Notes under the pieces: generated by a model
Databases searched by the model: none
What the model saw: the letters and a program-made list of their open reading frames with translations, nothing else
What the model was told of the DNA's origin: nothing
Origin: Euryarchaeota archaeon UBA175
GTDB lineage: Archaea > Thermoplasmatota > Poseidoniia > Poseidoniales > Thalassarchaeaceae
DNA: 6,356 nt
Assembly (NCBI GenBank): GCA_002497895.1
Contig: DAFD01000081.1
Coordinates: forward strand, 1-6,356
Direction of reading: 5' to 3'
In this document: positions 1 to 5,316 of the stretch, in pieces
Numbering within the stretch: the stretch's first letter is position 1
Layout of the letters: each line of letters starts with the position of its first letter
Made by a program: the position numbers and the translations under genes

Positions 1-377
1 ACTTTGACATTGCGTGAAGCCACTGCATCGATTGCCTTACCTTGACCTACAAAGATGGGTCCGTTGGCGGCAACGAGGTCAGCCCGATCCATGTCTTTTG
101 ACCGTGGTCGTGAACCAACAAGGAATATCGCTTCAGCATCGTTAAACGCAATCTTTGGGTTATCGGTGCCGATAATGCCGTGTACCAACGGAAACGCGGA
201 GTCCTTGAGTTCCATAATCACACCATCGAGTCGTTGCATTCCAGGGGGGATTTCGAGTAACTGTAGAATTACTGGCTGATTAGCTCCAAAGCAATCACCA
301 CTTGCGATTCGCCACAACAAGGCGTATCCAATGTTTCCTGCGGCTCCAGTAACAGCAACTCGTATCGGTGTTCGCAT
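1..377 (-). CDS. mdh: Malate dehydrogenase (NAD-dependent), N-terminal part, cut by window edge
   Basis: This gene encodes the cytoplasmic enzyme that interconverts malate and oxaloacetate with NAD(H), in the TCA cycle or its reductive branch. Only the first 125 complete codons are visible, from a family of about 325 residues; the 3' end lies beyond position 1. The glycine-rich Rossmann motif TGAAGNIGY sits at residues 10-18. It is followed by QLLEIP with Glu42, the acidic residue that in this family selects NAD over NADP. The substrate-loop signature is [12 protein letters not shown] (residues 87-98), whose Arg92 and Arg98 match the malate-binding arginines. The end of the visible part, [17 protein letters not shown], is also typical. 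The sequence is of the cytosolic/bacterial MDH type (as in Thermus or Actinobacteria) rather than the LDH-like archaeal type. The ATG at 377-375 is preceded by GAGGAG (383-388 on the complement) with 5-nt spacing. The catalytic His is outside the window. Confidence 0.94.
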   Translation of the reverse strand, partial: MRTPIRVAVTGAAGNIGYALLWRIASGDCFGANQPVILQLLEIPPGMQRLDGVIMELKDSAFPLVHGIIGTDNPKIAFNDAEAIFLVGSRPRSKDMDRADLVAANGPIFVGQGKAIDAVASRNVK

Positions 378-382
378 TAGTT

Positions 383-388
383 CTCCTC
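383..388 (-). promoter_or_regulatory. Ribosome-binding site of mdh
   Basis: Read on the minus strand this is GAGGAG, 5 nt before the ATG at 377. It fixes the mdh start. A TATA-like stretch (gaattcta on the minus strand, about 403-410) lies near -28 relative to the ATG. If it were used, the transcript would be nearly leaderless and this site would be lost. A promoter further upstream, such as the box at 460-467, is therefore the more consistent reading. Confidence 0.6.
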
Positions 389-459
389 AATTGGTGGGGT
401 TAGAATTCAACCCTTAGCCTTTGGTGAGGCGTTTGTTCGACTGACGACGCCCTAAGCCT

Positions 460-467
460 CAATTATG
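460..467. promoter_or_regulatory. TATA-like box in the divergent mdh / protease intergenic region
   Basis: The 109-bp gap between the divergent genes holds caattatg, an AT-rich island about 24 nt upstream of the protease ATG at 487. That is the spacing expected for an archaeal TATA box driving a leaderless transcript, and no Shine-Dalgarno sequence precedes that ATG. On the other strand the same island reads cataattg and could serve mdh with a leader of roughly 60 nt. The gap also holds a small stem, GGGTT (397-401) pairing with AACCC (409-413), of unknown role. Promoter activity is inferred from spacing and composition only. Confidence 0.4.
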
Positions 468-486
468 CCGTGTTCGACCAGAGTGC

Positions 487-1185
487 ATGGAGCGTCGTGG
501 GCAAGCCCTTCTAGCATTGTTTCTAGTGTCTCTGATGCCGACTACCTCTATTCTCTTCGCTTACTCGTGGAGTGACTCAGAACTCGCTGGGCAGGTCTTC
601 TTCGTTTTCGCGAAGTTGTGGATAATCGCCATTCCAATCTATTGGTTGTATCGAGTCGAAGCTAACAATTTCTCAATTCGAAAATTACTCGGCCTCGATT
701 CACTTAACTCGGCATCTCGCAATGAAGCGATAATCTCGGGCCTCGGTATGTTTGCGATTATTGCGGGAACTTATGCTGTGCTCGGCGATTCGGTTGATAT
801 TACACTGATGAAGGAGGAGATTGGTGCGACGGGGTTGTTGAATCCGACAACATTCTTCCTTGGCGCGATCTATTGGATAACTCTCAACAGTCTCATCGAA
901 GAATTCGTTTTCAGGCAATTTGTTGGCGACCGTTTACTCGAACTTACTGGTAGCAATTTCGCCTCGGTCGCCGGTTCGGCAATTGTATTCACTCTGCACC
1001 ACACCGTCGCACTCAGCTATTATTTTGCACTCTGGCAAAACGCATTAGCGACAATCGCAATACTCGGAGCAGGTGCGATATGGTCAATCCTCTGGCTACG
1101 CCACCGCTCGCTCGCAGCCTGTTGGATATCTCATGCGATAGCAGATGTCGCAGTCTTTGGCGTAGCCTATCTCCTCCTCTTTTGA
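487..1185 (+). CDS. CPBP family intramembrane metalloprotease (CAAX/Abi type)
   Basis: This 232-residue, strongly hydrophobic protein has about six to seven membrane segments (roughly 6-26, 36-57, 84-100, 121-137, 158-176, 180-204, 212-231). The CPBP (PF02517) active-site motifs are present in order: EEFVFR at 138-143 (Glu138, Glu139, Arg143), FTLHH at 168-172 (His172, possibly His171) and HAIAD at 216-220 (His216, Asp220). In this family these form a membrane-embedded glutamyl/metal protease site related to Rce1. The substrate cannot be told from sequence; relatives range from CAAX processing to bacteriocin self-immunity. The ATG is the only start codon after an in-frame stop at 442-444, and it has no Shine-Dalgarno sequence, which suggests leaderless expression. 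The gene is divergent from mdh and separated from the pnt operon by 159 bp with its own promoter signals, so a functional link to either is not evident. Confidence 0.92.
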   Translation: MERRGQALLALFLVSLMPTTSILFAYSWSDSELAGQVFFVFAKLWIIAIPIYWLYRVEANNFSIRKLLGLDSLNSASRNEAIISGLGMFAIIAGTYAVLGDSVDITLMKEEIGATGLLNPTTFFLGAIYWITLNSLIEEFVFRQFVGDRLLELTGSNFASVAGSAIVFTLHHTVALSYYFALWQNALATIAILGAGAIWSILWLRHRSLAACWISHAIADVAVFGVAYLLLF

Positions 1186-1243
1186 TCTTCATCCGACCCA
1201 TTGTGACCCCCTATTGTCATTATCCGATGCTGCACAATCGTGA

Positions 1244-1264
1244 ATGGTGTTGGAACCAAACCAT
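1244..1264. repeat. Inverted repeat upstream of the pnt promoter (candidate operator)
   Basis: The arms are atggtgttgg (1244-1253) and ccaaaccat (1256-1264). They are complementary over nine pairs with one extra base (g1249) in the left arm, around a perfect 10-bp palindrome TTGGAACCAA (1250-1259). The repeat lies about 10 bp upstream of the TATA-like box at 1273-1281, where archaeal regulators commonly bind. No regulator can be named. Rest of this gap: 1186-1243 shows nothing recognisable beyond a pyrimidine-rich stretch after the protease stop. Confidence 0.4.
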
Positions 1265-1272
1265 CCGTTTGA

Positions 1273-1281
1273 TTCAATAAT
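1273..1281 (+). promoter_or_regulatory. TATA-like box of the pnt operon
   Basis: The AT-rich element ttcaataat is the best TATA candidate in the 159-bp gap. Archaeal spacing would place the transcription start near 1300-1305, giving a leader of about 40 nt that contains the hairpin at 1311-1325 and the ribosome-binding site at 1329-1334. This is inferred from position and composition. Confidence 0.4.
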
Positions 1282-1310
1282 CGACTTCCGGTCGCTTGGC
1301 CTGTCTGACT

Positions 1311-1334
1311 TGAGCCTACGGCTCATTTGGAGAG
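1311..1334 (+). promoter_or_regulatory. Leader hairpin and ribosome-binding site of pntAA
   Basis: TGAGCC (1311-1316) pairs perfectly with GGCTCA (1320-1325) around a 3-nt loop. GGAGAG (1329-1334) follows immediately and ends 10 nt before the ATG at 1345, a slightly long but usable spacing. The stem abuts the ribosome-binding site and could influence its accessibility; that is an inference. The site supports the ATG at 1345 rather than the in-frame TTG at 1327, which lies before it. Confidence 0.45.
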
Positions 1335-1344
1335 CGTGATCTCG

Positions 1345-2505
1345 ATGAGACTTGGTGTGTTGAAGGAACCTGAAGGAGAAGACAGGGTTGCCATCGTGCC
1401 GAAATCCCTGCGTAAATTGGGCAAGGCTGGCTTCGAGATCGTAATCGAATCAGGTGCTGGAATTGCTGCGAATCACCTCGACTCAGAATACGTCGAAAGT
1501 GGTGCTACAGTTGGCTCTCGCTCCGACGCGTTGGGTGCTCCTCTGCTCATCACGATTCACCTCCCTGATGTCTCGGACCTCCACTCTGGTCAGGTAGTCG
1601 CTTGTGTTGCTGATCCTTTTCGCAACCCTGAGAAAGTTCAGGCTTGCCTCGATGCGGGAATTACATTGCTTTCGATGGATATGATTCCACGTCGTCTTTC
1701 ACGAGCTCAATCGATGGATGTTAATTCGAGTCAGGACAACCTAGCAGGATACAAGGCAGTCCTGCTCGGCGCTGCGTCTGTACCGAAAGGTATCCCCATG
1801 ATGACAACTTCTGCTGGTACAATACGTCCTGCTAAGGTCGTAATCATGGGTAGTGGCGTCGCTGGCTTGCAAGCCATCGCTACAGCCAAGCGTCTTGGCG
1901 CAGTTGTCTACGCCTCTGATGTACGCAAGTCTGCCGCCGAGCAGATTGAATCAGTCGGCGGTCGATTCATCGAAGTCGATGGGATGGATGATTTCGAAGA
2001 TGAATCAGGATATGCTAAGCCTTTGACTGCTGAATTCATCCAAAAGGTGAACGACACCGTTTGCGGTGTCGCGAGCGATGCCGACATCATTGTCACCACC
2101 GCTCGTATTTTCGGCCGACCCGCGCCAATCACTGTGCCAAGCAGTGCAGTGGCCGAATTCAAGCCGGGGGCGGTCATTGTCGACATGAACGCAGATGTCG
2201 GTGGTAATTGTGAGGACACAGTGGCAGGAGAGACCGTGGTTACTGCGAATGGAGTAACAATCATCGGCATCAAGAATCTCCCAGGAACTCTAGCAAATAC
2301 TGCCTCATTCCTCTATTCAAACAACCTTACGTCATTCATTACCTCGATTTTCAAAGAGGGAGAATTGGTGATTTCCGAAGATGATGATGTCTTGGTCGGC
2401 TCTCCAGAAGGCAATGATTTCCACGTCCCCGGTATGGGTGGCGTTTTGATCTGCTCAGGGGGCAATATGCATCCTAAGCAGACTCGACTTGGAGGTGTTC
2501 TCTGA
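1345..2505 (+). CDS. pntAA: NAD(P) transhydrogenase subunit alpha, NAD(H)-binding part (alpha-1)
   Basis: This 386-residue soluble domain I of the proton-translocating transhydrogenase binds NAD(H) on the cytoplasmic face and passes hydride to NADP+ held by PntB. It begins MRLGVLKEPEGEDRVAIVP, the conserved start of the alanine dehydrogenase/PNT family. The central MDMIPR...RAQSMD...SSQ segment corresponds to the mobile RQD loop region that lines the hydride-transfer site. The dinucleotide motif GSGVAG lies at residues 169-174, and Asp192 at the end of the second strand is placed to hold the NAD ribose. The C-terminal IGIKNLPGTLANTAS segment is also typical. The length matches the short alpha-1 subunit of split enzymes such as that of Rhodospirillum rubrum, not the fused ~510-residue E. 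coli PntA. The family starts at the MRLGV methionine, so ATG 1345 is chosen over TTG 1327. The stop overlaps the next start by one base. Confidence 0.97.
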   Translation: MRLGVLKEPEGEDRVAIVPKSLRKLGKAGFEIVIESGAGIAANHLDSEYVESGATVGSRSDALGAPLLITIHLPDVSDLHSGQVVACVADPFRNPEKVQACLDAGITLLSMDMIPRRLSRAQSMDVNSSQDNLAGYKAVLLGAASVPKGIPMMTTSAGTIRPAKVVIMGSGVAGLQAIATAKRLGAVVYASDVRKSAAEQIESVGGRFIEVDGMDDFEDESGYAKPLTAEFIQKVNDTVCGVASDADIIVTTARIFGRPAPITVPSSAVAEFKPGAVIVDMNADVGGNCEDTVAGETVVTANGVTIIGIKNLPGTLANTASFLYSNNLTSFITSIFKEGELVISEDDDVLVGSPEGNDFHVPGMGGVLICSGGNMHPKQTRLGGVL

Positions 2506-2819
2506 TGGATCCAACAATGCTTCTCGGTTCAATCACATTATTCGCGCTCTCGATTTTCCTTGGCTTCGAGCTCATCAGCAAAGTGCCTGCAACTCTGCAC
2601 ACTCCTCTGATGAGTGGTGCTAACGCGATTTCAGGAATCAGTATCGTCGGCGCTCTTCTCGGCGCTAATGTTGCCTACGCGGGTGGCGACACTCTAGTCA
2701 GCGGAATTCTGGCATTCGTTGCAGTTGTCCTCGCAATGATCAATGTGGTCGGCGGTTTTGCGGTAACGAATCGTATGCTCAACATGATCGCTGGAAAGAA
2801 GCGAGGTGGTAATCGATGA
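2505..2819 (+). CDS. pntAB: NAD(P) transhydrogenase subunit alpha, membrane part (alpha-2)
   Basis: This 104-residue protein is the membrane segment of the alpha subunit, encoded separately. It has three predicted helices (about 5-24, 40-58 and 64-88). The loop motif LHTPLMSGANAISG (residues 31-44) is nearly invariant in the family. Its His32 corresponds to the conserved histidine at the same motif in E. coli PntA. With the PntB membrane domain it forms the proton path that couples ion movement to hydride transfer. GGAGGTG (2491-2497), 7 nt before the ATG, is the strongest ribosome-binding site in the window. The start overlaps the pntAA stop (TGATG) and the stop overlaps the pntB start (ATGA), so the three genes are probably translationally coupled. 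The basic tail GKKRGGNR is consistent with a cytoplasmic C-terminus. Confidence 0.96.
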   Translation: MDPTMLLGSITLFALSIFLGFELISKVPATLHTPLMSGANAISGISIVGALLGANVAYAGGDTLVSGILAFVAVVLAMINVVGGFAVTNRMLNMIAGKKRGGNR

Positions 2820-4243
2820 TCAATGATGAATGGGTTGCCATCGGCTATCTTTTCTCAGCAGCTCTCTTCATCTTTGGATTGAAGAATCTCTCACATCCTC
2901 GCACCGCACCACGCGGTAACCAACTCGGTGCGATGGGAATGCTTGTTGCAGTTCTGACAACCATTCTTCAGATGGAACTCGGAGAAGGTATCGAAGGTTG
3001 GATTCTAATCGGTAGCGGCCTTTTCATTGGCGGATTAATTGGTTGGATTATGGCTGTCCGTGTCGAGATGACTGGAATGCCAGAACTTGTCGCTTTGTTC
3101 AACGGGTTTGGCGGTGCAGCTTCGGCTTTAGTAGCGCTTTCTGAGTCGTGGAAATATATCGAAGATGAATCACTAGAGTTGCCTACTGGATTAGAACTCG
3201 AGGTTATGGTCGTCGCTGCAGGCCTCTCAGCCCTCGTAGGTTGGATGACTCTGACAGGTTCTCTTCTAGCGATGCTCAAACTCAAGGGTGGCGTGGAAAT
3301 TTTCGGTAAGTGGATTCGTACACCTACTTGGGGCCCTGAATGGTTGAATCCAATCAAGGCCATCTTGTTCTTAGGAACTCTAGTTCTAATCGTCCTAGCG
3401 ATTGATGATCCTACCAATACCGATTACCTCTACGCGATAATTGGAATTTCTTGTCTCCTAGGAATTCTCCTCGTCCTGCCTATAGGCGGCGCTGATATGC
3501 CAGTCGTAGTCTCTCTGCTTAACTCGCTGTCAGGAATCGCCGCCGCATTCACCGGTTTCATCATCTCAAACAGCGTCCTCATCGTAGCCGGTTCACTCGT
3601 CGGCGCAAGCGGTCTAATCTTGACTTTCATCATGTGTAAGGCGATGAATCGACAACTCAAGGATGTCCTGTTCAAGGCCTTCGGTGGCTCGGATAAGGAA
3701 CAGGTAACACGCACTAAGGTGGGCAGCGATGCCGACGAGGTAGCGATGATGATCGATGGTGCTCAGAAAATCATAATTGTTCCTGGATACGGAATGGCGG
3801 TAAGCCAGTGCCAACACCAAGTGAAGGAATTCGCAGATTTGGTCAGCGAGAAGTTCGATACTGAAGTGAAGTATGCAATTCACCCAGTAGCAGGAAGGAT
3901 GCCTGGTCACATGAATGTCCTACTCGCTGAGGCAAACGTGCCTTATGAGCAACTCATCGAGATGGCCGAAATCAATCCTGAAATGCCTGAAGCAGATATT
4001 GCACTCATCATCGGTGCTAACGACACTTGCAACCCTGCAGCACGCACTGGTGAAGGCCCTCTCGCTGGAATGCCAATCATCGACGCTGACGTCGCTCGTA
4101 CGGTTGTAATAATCAAGCGCAGTCTATCAGTTGGCTATGCTGGAGTGGACAATGACCTATTCTACATGGACAAGACGATGATGCTCTTTGGTGATGGAAA
4201 GAAAATGATGAATGAACTCAACTCGGCAGTCAAGGAGCTGTGA
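2816..4243 (+). CDS. pntB: NAD(P) transhydrogenase subunit beta
   Basis: This 475-residue subunit combines the multi-helix membrane domain II (residues 1 to about 285) with the cytoplasmic NADP(H)-binding domain III (about 300-475). In the membrane part, GGADMP (Asp227) and the asparagine nine residues later (Asn236) match Asp213 and Asn222 of E. coli PntB. At the position of E. coli His91 there is Asn96 (MPELVALFNGF). Domain III shows the nucleotide fingerprint PGYGMAV (Gly324-Val329), IHPVAGRMPGHMNVLLAEA, the IGANDTCNPAA segment and the KRSLSVGYAGVDN segment (Lys434, Arg435, Ser436), which holds the 2'-phosphate of NADP. Length and order are full and undamaged. The start overlaps the pntAB stop by 4 nt and is preceded by GAGGTGGT (2803-2810). 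The complex uses inward proton flow to make NADPH from NADH, or runs in reverse. Confidence 0.98.
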   Translation: MINDEWVAIGYLFSAALFIFGLKNLSHPRTAPRGNQLGAMGMLVAVLTTILQMELGEGIEGWILIGSGLFIGGLIGWIMAVRVEMTGMPELVALFNGFGGAASALVALSESWKYIEDESLELPTGLELEVMVVAAGLSALVGWMTLTGSLLAMLKLKGGVEIFGKWIRTPTWGPEWLNPIKAILFLGTLVLIVLAIDDPTNTDYLYAIIGISCLLGILLVLPIGGADMPVVVSLLNSLSGIAAAFTGFIISNSVLIVAGSLVGASGLILTFIMCKAMNRQLKDVLFKAFGGSDKEQVTRTKVGSDADEVAMMIDGAQKIIIVPGYGMAVSQCQHQVKEFADLVSEKFDTEVKYAIHPVAGRMPGHMNVLLAEANVPYEQLIEMAEINPEMPEADIALIIGANDTCNPAARTGEGPLAGMPIIDADVARTVVIIKRSLSVGYAGVDNDLFYMDKTMMLFGDGKKMMNELNSAVKEL

Positions 4244-4249
4244 TAGCGA

Positions 4250-4268
4250 CGCCTCCCCTTGGGAGGCG
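4250..4268 (+). terminator. GC-rich hairpin after pntB (probable operon end)
   Basis: CGCCTCCC (4250-4257) pairs perfectly over 8 bp with GGGAGGCG (4261-4268) around a 3-nt CTT loop, 6 nt after the pntB stop. A modest T-rich stretch (ggttatttgtt, 4279-4289) follows. The position fits a transcription terminator or a 3'-end stabilising structure of the pnt mRNA. The T-run is short, so the intrinsic-terminator assignment is tentative; the stem itself is directly visible. Confidence 0.6.
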
Positions 4269-4279
4269 AGCAAGCAATG

Positions 4280-4317
4280 GTTATTTGTTCGACGAGACTG
4301 GGAAAGAGGAAGGTGAG
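4280..4317 (+). promoter_or_regulatory. Possible promoter and ribosome-binding site of the reeler-like gene
   Basis: gttatttg (4280-4287) is a TATA-like candidate just after the pntB hairpin; its expected start point, near 4308, would give a leader of about 15 nt. GGTGAG (4312-4317) is a good Shine-Dalgarno match ending 5 nt before the ATG at 4323 and fixes that start. The ribosome-binding site is more secure than the promoter. Confidence 0.45.
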
Positions 4318-4322
4318 TGTAG

Positions 4323-5315
4323 ATGGGTCGTACTCCGAGACTTCTGGTTGCATTAATTCTCATCGGCTTACTGGCACTTCCAGTCATCGCGAATAGCCAG
4401 GGCCCACCTTATCTCAATGCCGAGAATGACGAGACGGCCAAATACGGTTGCACCTGCCACGGTAACGCGGCACCCGGTGACCGTGCTGTTGTGATGATTT
4501 CAGGAGTGCCGGTGATGTATGATGCTGGTGCAGATTATGAGATGATTATCACGGTCGCTGATTCGGTCACCCTATCTGGTTCGGATGGCAATACGAAGGC
4601 AGGATTCCTCCTCACAGCGAATGGAATGGGAGGTTTCTCATGGGATTCTTCGGAGGGGATTCGCGAGGCTGAGGACAATCCAGAAGCAATATCTCAAGAT
4701 CAGACCGGAAATGGTGTTTGGACATTCACTTGGTCAGCACCTGCAAGTGATTCAGGTGCGGCACACTTCAGCCTCGTCGGTAATTCAGTGGACGCTAGCG
4801 GCTTGCCAGACGAGGGCGATTATTGGAACATACTGACTTTCTCAATCAATGCCCCCGGAACTATAGCCGATGGTGACAGCGATGCAGTGCTACAAACTCG
4901 CACCATCGCAGTCGGCGATTATGAGACTCTATTTGTCCTTGAAGAAAGTGAAGCTGAGAAGGAAGCAGAGCGCCAGAAGCATCTATCGGAAACAATTTTC
5001 GAAAAGGGCAATTTGTTCTACTGGACCTCACTAACCGCTCTTCTTGTTGGTGCAGTTTTCCAGCGTGAAATCATGGAACGCCGATACGAAACCGGCCCTG
5101 AACATCTTGCTATGGAATTAGCCTATCCACAAGGAATTCGTAGGGGGCTAGTTGCCGTTCTCGCATTCTATCTAGCAGTTCATTGGACAGCGAATGGAGG
5201 TCAAGGCGATTTCATCATTGGCTGTACTTGGTTCATCGCGGCTTGGGCATCATACGGTGTCTATCGAACAGTACGCTCGGCCCAAGCCGAGGCAACCGTT
5301 CACGATGTGATGTGA
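4323..5315 (+). CDS. Secreted membrane-anchored protein with reeler/choice-of-anchor-V-like domain and CxCH motif
   Basis: This protein has 330 residues. An N-terminal signal peptide (residues 1 to about 23, cleavage likely after PVIA) has no twin-arginine pair, so Sec export is expected. Next comes KYGCTCHG (40-47) with Cys43, Cys45 and His46. Residues from about 48 to 187 form a beta-rich domain whose landmarks (GVP..YDAGADYEMIITVADS, KAGFLLTA, HFSLVGNSVDASG, EGDYW) resemble the reeler/choice-of-anchor-V domains of bacterial secreted proteins. Those relatives usually carry a CxxCH heme-type motif at the same place. A charged, helix-prone stretch (207-229, rich in Glu and Lys) leads to three hydrophobic segments (about 231-248, 271-289, 295-315), with a His287-Trp288 pair at the end of the second. 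Function is unknown; an envelope redox or metal-binding role is an inference. Family assignment rests on remembered motifs. The next gene begins 1 nt after the stop, implying co-transcription. Confidence 0.75.
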   Translation: MGRTPRLLVALILIGLLALPVIANSQGPPYLNAENDETAKYGCTCHGNAAPGDRAVVMISGVPVMYDAGADYEMIITVADSVTLSGSDGNTKAGFLLTANGMGGFSWDSSEGIREAEDNPEAISQDQTGNGVWTFTWSAPASDSGAAHFSLVGNSVDASGLPDEGDYWNILTFSINAPGTIADGDSDAVLQTRTIAVGDYETLFVLEESEAEKEAERQKHLSETIFEKGNLFYWTSLTALLVGAVFQREIMERRYETGPEHLAMELAYPQGIRRGLVAVLAFYLAVHWTANGGQGDFIIGCTWFIAAWASYGVYRTVRSAQAEATVHDVM

Positions 5316-5316
5316 G

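Noticed and set aside
55..279. Plus-strand open frame of 74 codons
   Set aside because: It lies opposite the well-supported mdh coding sequence and its product has no recognisable features.
1327..1344. TTG start six codons upstream for pntAA
   Set aside because: The family begins at MRLGV-like residues, and the ribosome-binding site GGAGAG at 1329-1334 would lie inside the longer version; ATG 1345 fits both.
1908..2273. Minus-strand open frame of 121 codons
   Set aside because: It is a shadow of pntAA, with low-complexity Ser/Thr/Pro-rich composition typical of antisense reading.
2968..3417. Minus-strand open frame of 149 codons
   Set aside because: It lies wholly opposite pntB, which has clear motifs, and its own translation shows no domain.
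4323..4391. Twin-arginine signal on the reeler-like protein, suggested by the adjacent tatC
   Set aside because: The N-terminus MGRTPRLL has two separated arginines and no RR pair, so Sec export is the simpler reading.
4449..4463. GCTCHG read as a standard c-type heme site
   Set aside because: Only one residue separates the cysteines, so it is not the canonical CxxCH motif; it is reported as an anomaly instead.
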